Below, in pieces: positions 41,978 to 50,881 of a DNA stretch of 64,000 nucleotides. Where the stretch lies: the NCBI GenBank assembly GCA_963762825.1, contig CAVXLZ010000001.1:1488001-1552000 (forward strand), written 5' to 3'. Under the pieces are notes generated by a model. That model worked only from the letters and a program-made list of their open reading frames with translations. It ran no database searches and was not told where the DNA came from. The translations under genes were made by a program, and so were the position numbers. Within the stretch, counting starts at the first letter, position 1. Every line of letters begins with the position of its first letter. Origin of the DNA: Miltoncostaea sp963762825 (GTDB taxonomy: Bacteria > Actinomycetota > Thermoleophilia > Miltoncostaeales > Miltoncostaeaceae).

Positions 41978-43285
41978 ATGACCACACAGACGCTCCTCCC
42001 CGATCCCGAGACCCCCGAGCTCTTCGAGGGCGCCTTCCCGCGGGAGGGCTTCCCCCGCTACGCCTGGACCGAGCGGCCGCCGGACATGCCCGTCGCCGCG
42101 TGGACCACGGAGACCACACATCGCGACGGCCAGCAGGGCGGCCTGCCCCTGACCGTCGAGGCGGGGGTGCGCATCTACGAGCGCATGTGCGCCTTCACCG
42201 GGGCGAGCGGCGCCATCCGCCAGGCCGAGTTCTTCGTCTACCGCCCCGCGGACAGGCGCATGCTGGAGATCGCTCTCGAGCGGCACCGCGGCGGAGCTCC
42301 GGTGGAGCCGACCACCTGGATCCGCGCATCGCGAAAGGACGCCGCGCTCGTCGGCCACCTGGGCGTTCGTGAGACCGGCATGCTCGCCTCGGCGAGCGAC
42401 TACCACACGTTTCACAAGTTCACGCCCGGGGGGCGCGGGCAGGCCGCCGCGGTCTACCTCGACGCCGTTCGCGCCGTGCTCGACGCCGGGCTCCGCCCGC
42501 GACTGCACCTCGAGGACGCCACGCGCGCGCCCGAGGAGTTCCTCCTTCCCTTCGCCGAGGCGGTCATCGCTGCGGCGGAACCCTTCGGGCCCGAGCTGCG
42601 CCCGAAGTTCCGGGTGTGCGACACGATGGGCCTCGGGCTACCGCTCGACTCAGTAGCCGCGCCGCGTTCGATCCCGCGCCACATCCGCAGCCTGCGCGCC
42701 CTGGGAATCGCCTCCGAGGATCTGGAGTTCCACCCGCACAACGACACCCACCTGGTGGTGGCCAACTGCCTCTCCGCCATCCAGTCGGGCTGCGCCGTGA
42801 TCAACGGCACGCTCCTCGGCACCGGCGAGCGCACCGGCAACGCGCCGCTCGAGGCGATCGTGATGCACGCCATCGGCATGGGCCTGATCAGCGATCCCCT
42901 CCCCGACTTCCACGCCCTCAACGACCTGGCCGCCCTCTACGCCGAGCTCGGCAGGCCGCTGGCCGCGACGTACCCGCTCTACGGGCGCGACGCCCATCGC
43001 ACGCGCGCCGGCATCCACGCAGACGGCCTGAACAAGTTCTGGTCGATGTACGCACCATTCGACGTCCCGCGCCTGTTGGGGCGCCCGCTCGAGGTGAGCC
43101 TCACCCGCGACTCGGGCCTGGCCGGGCTCGTCTTCCTCGTCCGCCAGCACACCGGCAGGGAGGTCGCGAAGGACGATCCCGCGCTACTGGCCGTGCACAC
43201 CGATCTGATGGAGCAGTTCGACGCCGGCCGCCAGACGGCGGTCGAATGGGAGGAGGTCGCCGAACGCCTCGCGGGAGCCGCGTGA
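41978..43285 (+). CDS. Re-citrate synthase-like DRE-TIM acyltransferase
   Basis: A 435-residue DRE-TIM barrel enzyme of the isopropylmalate/homocitrate synthase superfamily. TTHRDGQQGG (about 45-54) is the catalytic RD motif. IRQAEFFVY, TWIRAS, RETGMLASASDYHTFHKF, LHLEDATRA, CDTMGLGLPL, HPHND (metal HxH) and LLGTGERTGN follow. The order and IRQ-EFF / GMLxSxSDYHxFxK blocks agree best, from memory, with Re-citrate synthases of anaerobes. No LeuA C-terminal regulatory domain is present. Homocitrate or another malate-type synthase remains possible. It would condense acetyl-CoA with oxaloacetate with stereochemistry opposite to the neighbouring enzyme. Confidence 0.75.
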   Translation: MTTQTLLPDPETPELFEGAFPREGFPRYAWTERPPDMPVAAWTTETTHRDGQQGGLPLTVEAGVRIYERMCAFTGASGAIRQAEFFVYRPADRRMLEIALERHRGGAPVEPTTWIRASRKDAALVGHLGVRETGMLASASDYHTFHKFTPGGRGQAAAVYLDAVRAVLDAGLRPRLHLEDATRAPEEFLLPFAEAVIAAAEPFGPELRPKFRVCDTMGLGLPLDSVAAPRSIPRHIRSLRALGIASEDLEFHPHNDTHLVVANCLSAIQSGCAVINGTLLGTGERTGNAPLEAIVMHAIGMGLISDPLPDFHALNDLAALYAELGRPLAATYPLYGRDAHRTRAGIHADGLNKFWSMYAPFDVPRLLGRPLEVSLTRDSGLAGLVFLVRQHTGREVAKDDPALLAVHTDLMEQFDAGRQTAVEWEEVAERLAGAA

Positions 43286-43373
43286 CCCGGAACCCCCCCG
43301 GATGGGCGGTCGGGGTCGGCCCGGATTCGATGTATCGTCCTGCCGATCCCGCAAGCGCAGGAGGGCGGACGAC

Positions 43374-43982
43374 ATGGCTTCGCAGAAGGGCTCGGGCGTG
43401 GAGACCGAGGGGCGAAACGGTGATGCCGAGTCGGTGGCGGCCGCGGACGTCACCGAGGCAACCCCCGACACCAACGTCGAGAAGATTCGCGACATCCTGT
43501 TCGGCGGGCAGATGCAGGACTACGAGCTGCGCTTCACCGCGCTCGAGAACCGGCTCGCGTCGGCGGCGGCGGAGTTGCGCGAGGAGACCCGCGCACGCCT
43601 GGACGCGCTGGAGGCCTACGCGAAGAAGCAACTGGGGTCGCTCTCGGACCGGCTCGGGGCAGAGCGTCGTGAGCGCGCTGAGGCGATCGGATCCGCGGAG
43701 GCAGACGCCGCGGCGATGAGTTCCGCCCTGGAGCTGCGGATCGACGCGCTCGACGAGCGCACAGCCGCTGATGACGGCGAGCTGCGCGACCAGCTGCTCC
43801 AGCAGTCGAAGGCCCTCGGCGACGACCTGCGGCGGGTGCAGCGGGCCCTCTCGGAGCAGATCGACGAGGAGGCCCGAGCGCTCCGGTCCTCGACCACCGA
43901 CCGACAGGCGCTCGCCGCGATGATGGCCGATGTGGCGATGCGCCTCTCCGATCCCGAAGGCACCGAGCCCGACGCGCGATGA
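43374..43982 (+). CDS. Coiled-coil partner protein of GTPase operon
   Basis: A 202-residue acidic, mostly helical protein. After a disordered N-terminus (1-32), residues 33-45 (TNVEKIRDILFGGQMQDYE) form a recognisable conserved box, followed by a long coiled coil (about 45-185; ALENRLASAAAELREETRARLDALE and so on). The KIRDILFGxQMxDY box recurs, to my memory, in bacterial proteins encoded beside Ras-like GTPases. No enzyme motif. AGGAGGGCGG precedes the ATG. The stop overlaps the next start (ATGA). Confidence 0.7.
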   Translation: MASQKGSGVETEGRNGDAESVAAADVTEATPDTNVEKIRDILFGGQMQDYELRFTALENRLASAAAELREETRARLDALEAYAKKQLGSLSDRLGAERRERAEAIGSAEADAAAMSSALELRIDALDERTAADDGELRDQLLQQSKALGDDLRRVQRALSEQIDEEARALRSSTTDRQALAAMMADVAMRLSDPEGTEPDAR

Positions 43983-44851
43983 GCGACACGACCATGGGCC
44001 CGCCCGAACCCGCCGGAAGCGACGAGGGTGAGGAGTCCCTGGTCGCTCTACGGACACTGCTGCTCTCTCCCGAGCAGCGCCAGATCGGCCGGCTGCAGCG
44101 GCGGCTGGACGACCCGGCCATGCTCTCGGAGGACGTCGCGGGGGTGCTCGCGGAAGCCATCGTCCTGCGTGCGAGCCGCGACGATGCGCTGAAGCGCGCG
44201 CTGGCACCGCTGGTCGCCGAGCTGTTCGAGGAGGCCGTGCGCCGCGACCCGAAGCCGATGGCTCGCGCGCTCTTCCCGGTCATCGGCCCCGCCATCCGGC
44301 GTTCCGTCCGCGCCGCGCTCGAGTCGATGACCGAGAGCTTCAACCGGACCATCGCGCGCAGCCTCTCGCCGAGCGCGATCAAGTGGCGCTTCGAAGCCTG
44401 GCGCACCGGCCGCCCGTTCTCAGAGGTGCTTCTCATCCACACGCTGGTCTTCCGGGTCGAGCGGGTCCTCGTCGTACATCGGGAGACCGGCCTGTTGCTG
44501 CGCGAGCTGGCCGCCCCGGGGATCGAGGCGGCCGACGGCGACGTGATCGCGGGCATGCTGACCGCCACGAGCGACTTCATCGGCGAGGCTTTCGACACCC
44601 ACACCGACGACGGTCCGCGCGCCCTGACGGCCGGCGATGTGGCCGTGCTCGTGGAGCAGGGCCCGCATGCCAGCCTTGCCGCCGTAGTTCGCGGGACCGC
44701 CCCCGAGGGTCTGCGCGCCAGGCTCACCGAGGGCATCGAGGAGATCCATCACCGCATGACCCCCCAACTCGAGGAGTTCTCGGGCGAGGTGGCGCCGTTC
44801 TCCCTCCTGGACGACGTGCTCGAGGGCTGCGTCGAGTCGGAGTACCGATGA
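43979..44851 (+). CDS. Conserved protein of GTPase operon (OmpA-less)
   Basis: A 290-residue protein without signal peptide or membrane segment. LRTLLLSPEQRQIGRLQRRLDDP, VLAEAIVLRASRDDALKRAL, FPVIGPAIRRSVRAALESM, NRTIARSLSPSAIKWRFEAWRTGRPFSEVLLIHTLVFRVERVLVVHRETGLLL and GMLTATSDFIGEAF form a conserved module. I recall it as the N-terminal part of certain OmpA-family proteins in cyanobacteria and proteobacteria. Here it stands alone, as expected in a single-membrane cell. The function is unknown; it may link a GTPase to a structural or polar complex (inference). It overlaps both neighbours by 4 bases. Confidence 0.7.
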   Translation: MSDTTMGPPEPAGSDEGEESLVALRTLLLSPEQRQIGRLQRRLDDPAMLSEDVAGVLAEAIVLRASRDDALKRALAPLVAELFEEAVRRDPKPMARALFPVIGPAIRRSVRAALESMTESFNRTIARSLSPSAIKWRFEAWRTGRPFSEVLLIHTLVFRVERVLVVHRETGLLLRELAAPGIEAADGDVIAGMLTATSDFIGEAFDTHTDDGPRALTAGDVAVLVEQGPHASLAAVVRGTAPEGLRARLTEGIEEIHHRMTPQLEEFSGEVAPFSLLDDVLEGCVESEYR

Positions 44852-46479
44852 GCGGCGCCGTGCAGAAGAAGGTCTGCATGCTCGGAGCGTTCGCCGTGGG
44901 GAAGTCGAGCCTCGTCCGCAGAGCCGTCGAGGGGCGGTTCTCGGAGCGCTACACCACGACCGTCGGCGTGCGCATCGAGCGGCTCGAGGTGGAGTCGGAC
45001 GGCCGGCCGCTGCGGCTGCTGCTCTGGGACATCGCAGGTGATGACGACTTCGCGAGCGTGAGGACCTCGTATCTGCGTGGGGCTGCGGGGTATGCGCTCG
45101 TGGTCAACGCCGAGCGCCGAGCGACGCTCGAGACCGCGATGGCGCTGCACGAGCGTGTCCGCCGGGTGGCGGGAGACGTGCCCTTCGTCCTGCTCGTCAA
45201 CAAGACCGACCTCCCCCTCAGGCGGCTCGACCAGGAGGCTCTCGAGGATCTGGCCCGTCGCGGTTGGCGGATCCACGAAGTGAGCGCCCGGACCGGAGAG
45301 GGAGTGGACGCCGCGTTCACCGAGCTCGGCGAGGCGATGCTCGCCGGCCCCGAGCAGTCGCCGGATCGTTCCGCATCGGCCGACGGCCCCGCAGTCGGTG
45401 CGCGCGTCATCCCCCGCGAGGACGACGGCGACGTGGCGCTGGACGTCCTGACCTCCCTCGACACGATGATCCTGACCCCTCAGGTGGGCGGGGGTTTCCG
45501 CGCGGTGGGCCACCCACCGGCCTGGGCGACGGATGAGTATCCCGAGTTCGTCGTGGGCGAGAGCGCCGGCCCGCAGCGCAGGCTCCCGTTCCTCGAGTCG
45601 TTCCTCGACGAGGCGGTCTCGGTCTGGATGGCGGGCGACACCGGCGCTCGATTGGGCTCCGGACCCTTCCGCGAGGGCGATGGGGCCGTGATGGAGGCCA
45701 CCGCACTCCGGGTGGCCGGGCGGCCCCTGCTGCTGTTGCAGCGCCTTGGTGCCGACCACGACGACCAGGTCGCGGTGCTCCAGCGCGCTCGCGACAACCT
45801 GCTGGAGCAGGATCGGCTCGAGGTCGAGGTGATCCGGCGCACCCGGGACATCCGCCGGCGCGAGGAGGAAATCGCGCTGCGGCTGATCTCCGCGGCCGAA
45901 TCCCGTGACCACGACACCGGCGCGCACGTGCGGCGGATCGGCCTCTACTCGGCTGCGATCGCCCGCGCGCTCGGGTGGAGCTCCGCGCAGGTCGAGGATC
46001 TACGGATGGCTGCGCCGATGCACGACATCGGCAAGATCGGGATCCCCGACAGCATCCTCCTGGCCCCTGGGCCGCTCACCGACGAGCAATGGACCCTGCT
46101 GCGCACCCACACCACGATCGGAGCCACCCTTCTGGAGGGCTCCGACGTCCCCCTGCTCCAGATGGCCTGCGAGATCGCACTCTGCCACCACGAGAGGTGG
46201 GACGGGAGCGGCTACCCGGCGGGGCTCGCCGGTTCGCAGATCCCCGAGCCGGCCCGCATCGTGGCCGTCGCCGACGTCTACGACGCCCTCCTCAACCGGC
46301 GCCCCTACAAGCCGGCCATCCCCGAAGGAGAAGCCCTCGAGGAGATGGCATCCGAGCGGGGGACGCACTTCGACCCCGAGGTGCTCGACGCGTTCATGCA
46401 GGAACTGCCGCGCATCCGCACGCTGCGCCACGCGGTGGCGACGAGCGGGAGCGCCCTCCCGATGACGGCGATCGTCTAG
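44848..46479 (+). CDS. Ras-like GTPase / PAS-like / HD-GYP fusion
   Basis: A 543-residue three-domain protein. Residues 8-165 form a Ras/Rab-like small GTPase: G1 GAFAVGKS (13-20), Thr38 region for G2, G3 DIAGD (61-65, Asp where Ras has Gln61), G4 NKTD (118-121) and G5 SAR (146-148). Residues about 200-325 form a PAS-like sensor (FLESFLDEAVSVWMAG... LEA-type block), followed by a short helix linker. Residues about 345-525 are an HD-GYP phosphodiesterase: HVRRIG, HDIGKIGIPD, HHERWDGSGYP and ADVYDAL are all intact, so c-di-GMP hydrolysis is expected. Third gene of a tight operon. Confidence 0.9.
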   Translation: MSGAVQKKVCMLGAFAVGKSSLVRRAVEGRFSERYTTTVGVRIERLEVESDGRPLRLLLWDIAGDDDFASVRTSYLRGAAGYALVVNAERRATLETAMALHERVRRVAGDVPFVLLVNKTDLPLRRLDQEALEDLARRGWRIHEVSARTGEGVDAAFTELGEAMLAGPEQSPDRSASADGPAVGARVIPREDDGDVALDVLTSLDTMILTPQVGGGFRAVGHPPAWATDEYPEFVVGESAGPQRRLPFLESFLDEAVSVWMAGDTGARLGSGPFREGDGAVMEATALRVAGRPLLLLQRLGADHDDQVAVLQRARDNLLEQDRLEVEVIRRTRDIRRREEEIALRLISAAESRDHDTGAHVRRIGLYSAAIARALGWSSAQVEDLRMAAPMHDIGKIGIPDSILLAPGPLTDEQWTLLRTHTTIGATLLEGSDVPLLQMACEIALCHHERWDGSGYPAGLAGSQIPEPARIVAVADVYDALLNRRPYKPAIPEGEALEEMASERGTHFDPEVLDAFMQELPRIRTLRHAVATSGSALPMTAIV

Positions 46480-46499
46480 TGCCCTGATTCAGGAGCTAG
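46475..46499. repeat. TAGTGYCCTGATTCAGRAGCT repeat, copy 1
   Basis: The stretch starting inside the GTPase stop codon (TAGTGCCCTGATTCAGGAGCT) is nearly identical to TAGTGTCCTGATTCAGAAGCT at 63728-63748, with two mismatches in 21 bases. It has no inverted partner here. Origin unknown. It may be an insertion-element end remnant or part of a transcription end signal. Confidence 0.45.
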
Positions 46500-46503
46500 A
46501 GGC

Positions 46504-48075
46504 TCACTCCCACTCGATGGTGCCGGGCGGCTTCGAGGTGAGGTCGAGCGCGACGCGGTTCACCCCGTCCACCTCGTTGATGATGCGGCTGGAGATGCGC
46601 TCGAGGATGTCGTAGGGGATCCGGGCCCAATCGGCGGTCATCGCGTCGTCGGAGGTGACCGCGCGGATGATGATCGGATAGGCGTAGGTGCGCTCGTCGC
46701 CCTGCACGCCGACGCTCTTGATCGCCGGCAGCACCGCGAAGCTCTGCCAGAGCTCGCGATAGAGGCCGGCGCGGCGGATCTCCTCCTGGAGCACGAAGTC
46801 CGCCTGGCGCAGGATGTCGAGGCGCTCCCTGGTGACCTCGCCGATGATCCGGATGGCGAGACCCGGGCCCGGGAACGGCTGGCGCCAGACCATGTTCTCC
46901 GGTAGCCCGAGCTCCTCCCCCACCACCCGCACCTCATCCTTGAAAAGCTGGCGCAGCGGCTCGATCAGCTCGACGACCATGTCCTCGGGAAGCCCACCCA
47001 CGTTGTGGTGGCTCTTGATCTTGGCCGCATCGCGCGACCCCGACTCGATGACGTCGGAGTAGAGCGTGCCCTGCACCAGGAAACGGGCGTCCTTCAGCTT
47101 GTCGGCCTCGCGCTCGAAGATCCGGATGAACTCGCGGCCGATCGTCTTGCGCTTCTCCTCCGGCTCGGTGATGCCGGCGAGCGCCTGCTGGAAGTGCTCC
47201 TGCGCGCGCACGTGCACCAGCGGGACGCCGAAGTGCTTGCCGAAAGCGCTCTCGACCTGCTCGCCCTCGTTGTGGCGCATCAGGCCGTGATCGACGAAGA
47301 CGCAGGTCAGCCGGTCGCCGATGGCCCGGTGGACGATCAGCGCCGCCACGGCACTGTCGACGCCTCCAGAGAGCCCGCAGATGGCGCGCGCATCGCCGAC
47401 CTGGGCTCGGATGCGCTCGACCTGCTCCTCGATCAGGTGGGTGGCCGTCCACGTGGGCGAGCAGTCGCCGGCCTCGAACAGGAACCACTTGAGCAGGTCG
47501 TTGCCGAAGGGGGTGTGGATCACCTCGGGATGAAACTGGACGCCGTACATCCGGCGCTCCGGGTTCTCCATCGCAGCGACCGGCGAGGAGGCCGTCTCAG
47601 CCGTCACGGCGAATCCCTCGGGCGCCCGGGAGACGGCGTCGCGGTGACTCATCCAGCACTGCTCGGCGGGCATCGCGTGGAACATGCCCTCGCGCGAGCG
47701 CACGGTGAGGGGGGTCTTGCCGTACTCGCCCGCCCCGGTACGCGCGACCTCGCCTCCCAGGGCGAGCGTCATCGCCTGCAGGCCGTAGCAGATGCCGAGC
47801 ACCGGGATGTCCAACTCGAGCAGTCGCGGATCGAGCGCAGGGGCCCCCTGCGCGTAGACCGACGCCGGACCGCCCGAGAGGACGAGTCCCGACGGGTGCA
47901 GGGCGAGGATCTCCTCGGGCGACGCATCGTGGGGCACCACGGCCGAGAAGACCCGGCACTCGCGGATGCGCCTCGCGATCAGCTGGCTGTACTGCGCCCC
48001 GAAGTCGACCACCAGCACCCCGCCGGGGACGGCCGAGGCGAGCGCAGGATCGAGGGCGGGAGGGTGGCTCGACAA
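46504..48075 (-). CDS. guaA: GMP synthase (glutamine-hydrolysing)
   Basis: A 523-residue GuaA converting XMP to GMP. The class I glutamine amidotransferase domain shows VVDFGAQYSQLIARRIRE, LSGGPASV and GICYGLQ (Cys nucleophile). The ATP-pyrophosphatase domain has GLSGGVDSAVAALI (P-loop), and the C-terminal dimerisation domain ends KPPGTIEWE. TTG start with TAGACT 7 bases upstream and no SD, so leaderless with a TTG start. guaB3 lies 1.4 kb upstream on the same strand. Confidence 0.97.
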   Translation of the reverse strand: MSSHPPALDPALASAVPGGVLVVDFGAQYSQLIARRIRECRVFSAVVPHDASPEEILALHPSGLVLSGGPASVYAQGAPALDPRLLELDIPVLGICYGLQAMTLALGGEVARTGAGEYGKTPLTVRSREGMFHAMPAEQCWMSHRDAVSRAPEGFAVTAETASSPVAAMENPERRMYGVQFHPEVIHTPFGNDLLKWFLFEAGDCSPTWTATHLIEEQVERIRAQVGDARAICGLSGGVDSAVAALIVHRAIGDRLTCVFVDHGLMRHNEGEQVESAFGKHFGVPLVHVRAQEHFQQALAGITEPEEKRKTIGREFIRIFEREADKLKDARFLVQGTLYSDVIESGSRDAAKIKSHHNVGGLPEDMVVELIEPLRQLFKDEVRVVGEELGLPENMVWRQPFPGPGLAIRIIGEVTRERLDILRQADFVLQEEIRRAGLYRELWQSFAVLPAIKSVGVQGDERTYAYPIIIRAVTSDDAMTADWARIPYDILERISSRIINEVDGVNRVALDLTSKPPGTIEWE

Positions 48076-48082
48076 GGCCGCC

Positions 48083-48088
48083 AGTCTA
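48083..48088 (-). promoter_or_regulatory. guaA: TANNNT -10 box, leaderless promoter of guaA
   Basis: On the minus strand TAGACT lies 7 bases before the TTG start of guaA. This box equals the -10 of the rplM promoter. No SD is present. Confidence 0.45.
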
Positions 48089-48095
48089 CCGGGGC

Positions 48096-49484
48096 CTACT
48101 CGCCCGCCTCGGTGCGATGCCCGCCCCCGGGCAGGCGCACCTCGCTGGGCTGGACGCTCGCACGACGTCCGAGGCCCTCGAGCGTCGCCTTCAGCGCGTT
48201 CAGGGCATCGGGCTCACCGTGCACGAGACGGATCTCGGCATCGCCCGAGGGGCCCACCCACTCGAGCAGCTCCGAGCGGTCGGCGTGGGCGGAGAGCCCA
48301 CCGATCGTCACGGTGCGTGCCCGGACCGTGACCTCGCGCCCCATGATCCGGACCCTGCGGTCACCGTCGATCAGCCTCCTGCCGAGGCCGCCCGAGGGCT
48401 GATAGCCCACGATCATCACCGTGGTCTCGGGGTCACCGGCGTGCGCCATCAGGTGGTGCAGGATCCGTCCTCCCGAGAGCATCCCCGACCCGGCGATGAT
48501 GATCGCGGGCTCCCGCGAGGCGTTGATCTCCTTCGACTCTGCCACCGAGCGCGTGAAGCGCAGGTGCTTGGGCTGGAAGGGGTCCCTACCGGTGGAGCGC
48601 AGCAGCCGCAGCTCCGGCGACAGCTCCTCGGGGAAGCGGTCGTACACGTCCTCGATCTTGGTCGCGAGCGGTGAGTTGACGTAGACCGGAATGGGCGCGA
48701 TGTCGTGATCGCGCTCGAGGTGGGCGATGGTGTAGAGCACCTCGTGGGTCCGCTCGAGGGCGAACGAGGGGACGAGGATCTTCCCGCCGCGATCCTGCGC
48801 ATCGCGCAGCACCTGAGCGAACTCCTCGATGGTCGCGGTGTACGGACGATGGTCGCGGTCGCCGTAGGTCGCCTCCATCAGCACGACGTCGGCCTGCGGG
48901 CAGGGCGTAGGGTCGGGGAGGATCTCCTTGCCCGCGTTGCCGACGTCGCCGCTGAACACGATGCGCCGGCCACCGACCTCCACCAGGAAGCTGGCCGAGC
49001 CGGGGATGTGCCCCGCCGCCTGGGGCGTGACCCGGAACCCGGCCACGTCGAGCGGCCGGCCGTAGGCCAGCGGTTCCATCCGCTCGAGCGTCCGCTGGAC
49101 GTCGTCCTCGACGAAGATCGGCTCGTCGGCCGGGCGGCCGTGACGACGATCGCGTTCGGCGTCCTCCCGCTGGATCTTGGCCGCATCGAGCAGCAGGTGC
49201 TCGCACAGCGCACCGCTGGCGGGAAGAGCGTGAATCGGCCCCGCATAGCCGTGGCGCAGGAGCACGGGAAGGCGCCCGGAGTGATCGAGATGCGCGTGGG
49301 TCAGGAGCACGGCATCGAGCGAGGCCGGATCGAAGCCGAGCGGCTGGCGGTTGAGATCGAAGAGCGCCCGCGAGCCTTGGAAGGCGCCGCAGTCCACGAG
49401 CAGGCGCCGACCGGCCGCCTCCAGGAGGTGGCACGAGCCGGTCACCGTCATCGCGGCCCCGTAGGATCGAACGACCGCGCTCAC
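48096..49484 (-). CDS. MBL/beta-CASP RNA-processing exonuclease-like protein
   Basis: A 462-residue YSH1/CPSF73-type protein. Zinc motifs are THAHLDHSG (about 62-70), the His of AGHIPGSASFLVEVG and SGDVGN. VLMEATYGDR and the beta-CASP insert follow (VPSFALERTHEVLYTI, PVYVNSPLA, SGMLSGGRILHHL), and the final motif GGLSAHADRSEL supplies the last His. Such proteins are RNA endo- or 5'-exonucleases; the targets here are unknown. GTG start, between guaA and guaB3. Confidence 0.88.
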   Translation of the reverse strand: MSAVVRSYGAAMTVTGSCHLLEAAGRRLLVDCGAFQGSRALFDLNRQPLGFDPASLDAVLLTHAHLDHSGRLPVLLRHGYAGPIHALPASGALCEHLLLDAAKIQREDAERDRRHGRPADEPIFVEDDVQRTLERMEPLAYGRPLDVAGFRVTPQAAGHIPGSASFLVEVGGRRIVFSGDVGNAGKEILPDPTPCPQADVVLMEATYGDRDHRPYTATIEEFAQVLRDAQDRGGKILVPSFALERTHEVLYTIAHLERDHDIAPIPVYVNSPLATKIEDVYDRFPEELSPELRLLRSTGRDPFQPKHLRFTRSVAESKEINASREPAIIIAGSGMLSGGRILHHLMAHAGDPETTVMIVGYQPSGGLGRRLIDGDRRVRIMGREVTVRARTVTIGGLSAHADRSELLEWVGPSGDAEIRLVHGEPDALNALKATLEGLGRRASVQPSEVRLPGGGHRTEAGE

Positions 49485-49524
49485 CGGCCGCCAGGCGCTC
49501 CGGTGAGCCGGGTGGCGCGGCCGG

Positions 49525-50682
49525 TCAGCCCATCCCCACGGCTTGTGCCTGCTGCAGCTTCTTGCCCTCGGTCTTGAGTGCCGGCGCGACCATCACCTCG
49601 CACTTCTGGAAGCTGTGGATCGAGTCGTATCCGCAGGTGGCCATCGCGCTGCGCAGGCCCCCGGCCAGGTTGAGCGTGCCGTCGTTCTCGTTCGCCGGGC
49701 CGGTGAGGATCTCCTCGAGCGTCCCGATCGTGGTGGTCTTGACCCGGGTGCCGCGCGGCAGCTGCGGATGGAACGTCGCCATGCCCCAGTGGTAGCCCCG
49801 CCCCGGGGCCTCGGCGGCCTTGGCGAAGGGCGAGCCGATCATGCAGGCGTCGGCGCCGCAGGCGATCGCCTTGGCGAGATCTCCCGCGTAGGCCATGCCG
49901 CCGTCGGCGATCACGTTGACGTACTGGCCCGTCTCCATCAGGTGCTGCATGCGTGCGCCCGCGGCGTCGGCGATCGCCGTGGCCTGGGGGACGCCGACGC
50001 CGATCACCTGGCGCGTGGTGCAGGCGGCACCGGGCCCGACGCCCACGAGCACGCCCACCGCGCCCGTGCGCATCAGGTGGAGGGCCGTGTGGTACGAGGC
50101 GCAGCCGCCGACGATCACCGGCACCGGCAACTCGGCGATGAAGCGCTTGAGGTTGAGCGGCTCGGCCACCGAGGAGACGTGCTCGGCCGAGACCACAGTG
50201 CCCTGGATCACGAGGATGTCGAGGCCCGCTTCGATGGCGATGTCGACGTAGTCGGTGACCCGCTGCGGGGTGAGCGATCCGGCGACCGTGACGCCCTGGG
50301 ACTTGATCTCCTTGATCCGCTGGGCGATCAACTCGGGCTTGATCGGCTCGCGGTAGATCTCCTGCAGGCCGCGAGTCGCCTCGGCGGGCGCCATCTGCGA
50401 GATGCGCTCGAGCTCGGCGTCAGCCTCCTCGTAGCGAGTCTGGATGCCTTCGAGGTTCAGCACCGCGAGTCCGCCGATCTTGCCGATGATTCCGGCGGTG
50501 CGGGTGTCGACCACGCCGTCCATCGCGGACGCGAGAAGCGGTAGATCGAATGTGTGCCCGTCGAGCTTCCACGTGAGATCGACATCCTCGGGATCGCGCG
50601 TGCGCCTGCTCGGCACGATCGCGATCTCGTCCAATCCGTACGCGCGCTTGCCCTTCTTGCCCCGTCCGATCTCGATCTCCAC
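49525..50682 (-). CDS. guaB3: GuaB3-family IMP dehydrogenase-like protein
   Basis: A 385-residue IMPDH/GMP-reductase-fold enzyme of the actinobacterial GuaB3 type. It begins MEIEIGRGKKGKRAYGLDEIAIVPS, lacks CBS domains, and has the catalytic loop GVGPGAACTTRQVIGVG (Cys in CTT), IADGGMAYAGDLAKAIACGAD and GSPFAKAAEAPGRGYHWGM. Members act in purine nucleotide interconversion. Its position with guaA supports a guanine-nucleotide role. GTG start. Confidence 0.93.
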   Translation of the reverse strand: MEIEIGRGKKGKRAYGLDEIAIVPSRRTRDPEDVDLTWKLDGHTFDLPLLASAMDGVVDTRTAGIIGKIGGLAVLNLEGIQTRYEEADAELERISQMAPAEATRGLQEIYREPIKPELIAQRIKEIKSQGVTVAGSLTPQRVTDYVDIAIEAGLDILVIQGTVVSAEHVSSVAEPLNLKRFIAELPVPVIVGGCASYHTALHLMRTGAVGVLVGVGPGAACTTRQVIGVGVPQATAIADAAGARMQHLMETGQYVNVIADGGMAYAGDLAKAIACGADACMIGSPFAKAAEAPGRGYHWGMATFHPQLPRGTRVKTTTIGTLEEILTGPANENDGTLNLAGGLRSAMATCGYDSIHSFQKCEVMVAPALKTEGKKLQQAQAVGMG

Positions 50683-50727
50683 TCAAGCCCCCCGCCGCGT
50701 CTAGACCGAACACGCCCGCACTACGAG

Positions 50728-50762
50728 AAAACCCAGGCCGCGCGCCGGCGGACCTGGGTCTG
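50728..50762 (-). terminator. Rho-independent terminator after PfkB kinase gene
   Basis: ACCCAGG (50731-50737) pairs with CCTGGGT (50753-50759), with an inner CCG/CGG pairing. Read on the minus strand the stem is followed by TTTTCTC. It lies 120 bases after the kinase stop and 46 bases before guaB3, so it separates the two transcription units. Confidence 0.75.
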
Positions 50763-50881
50763 GTCGTGCTTCGGATGTCGATCGATGCCCATGAGAAATG
50801 ATCCTGGGATCCTACCGTCGGGGTCGGCCGCCCGTCTCCTGCCCGGCGGGTGAGAATTGCTGCAAACTCGGCCGGCTCCGG

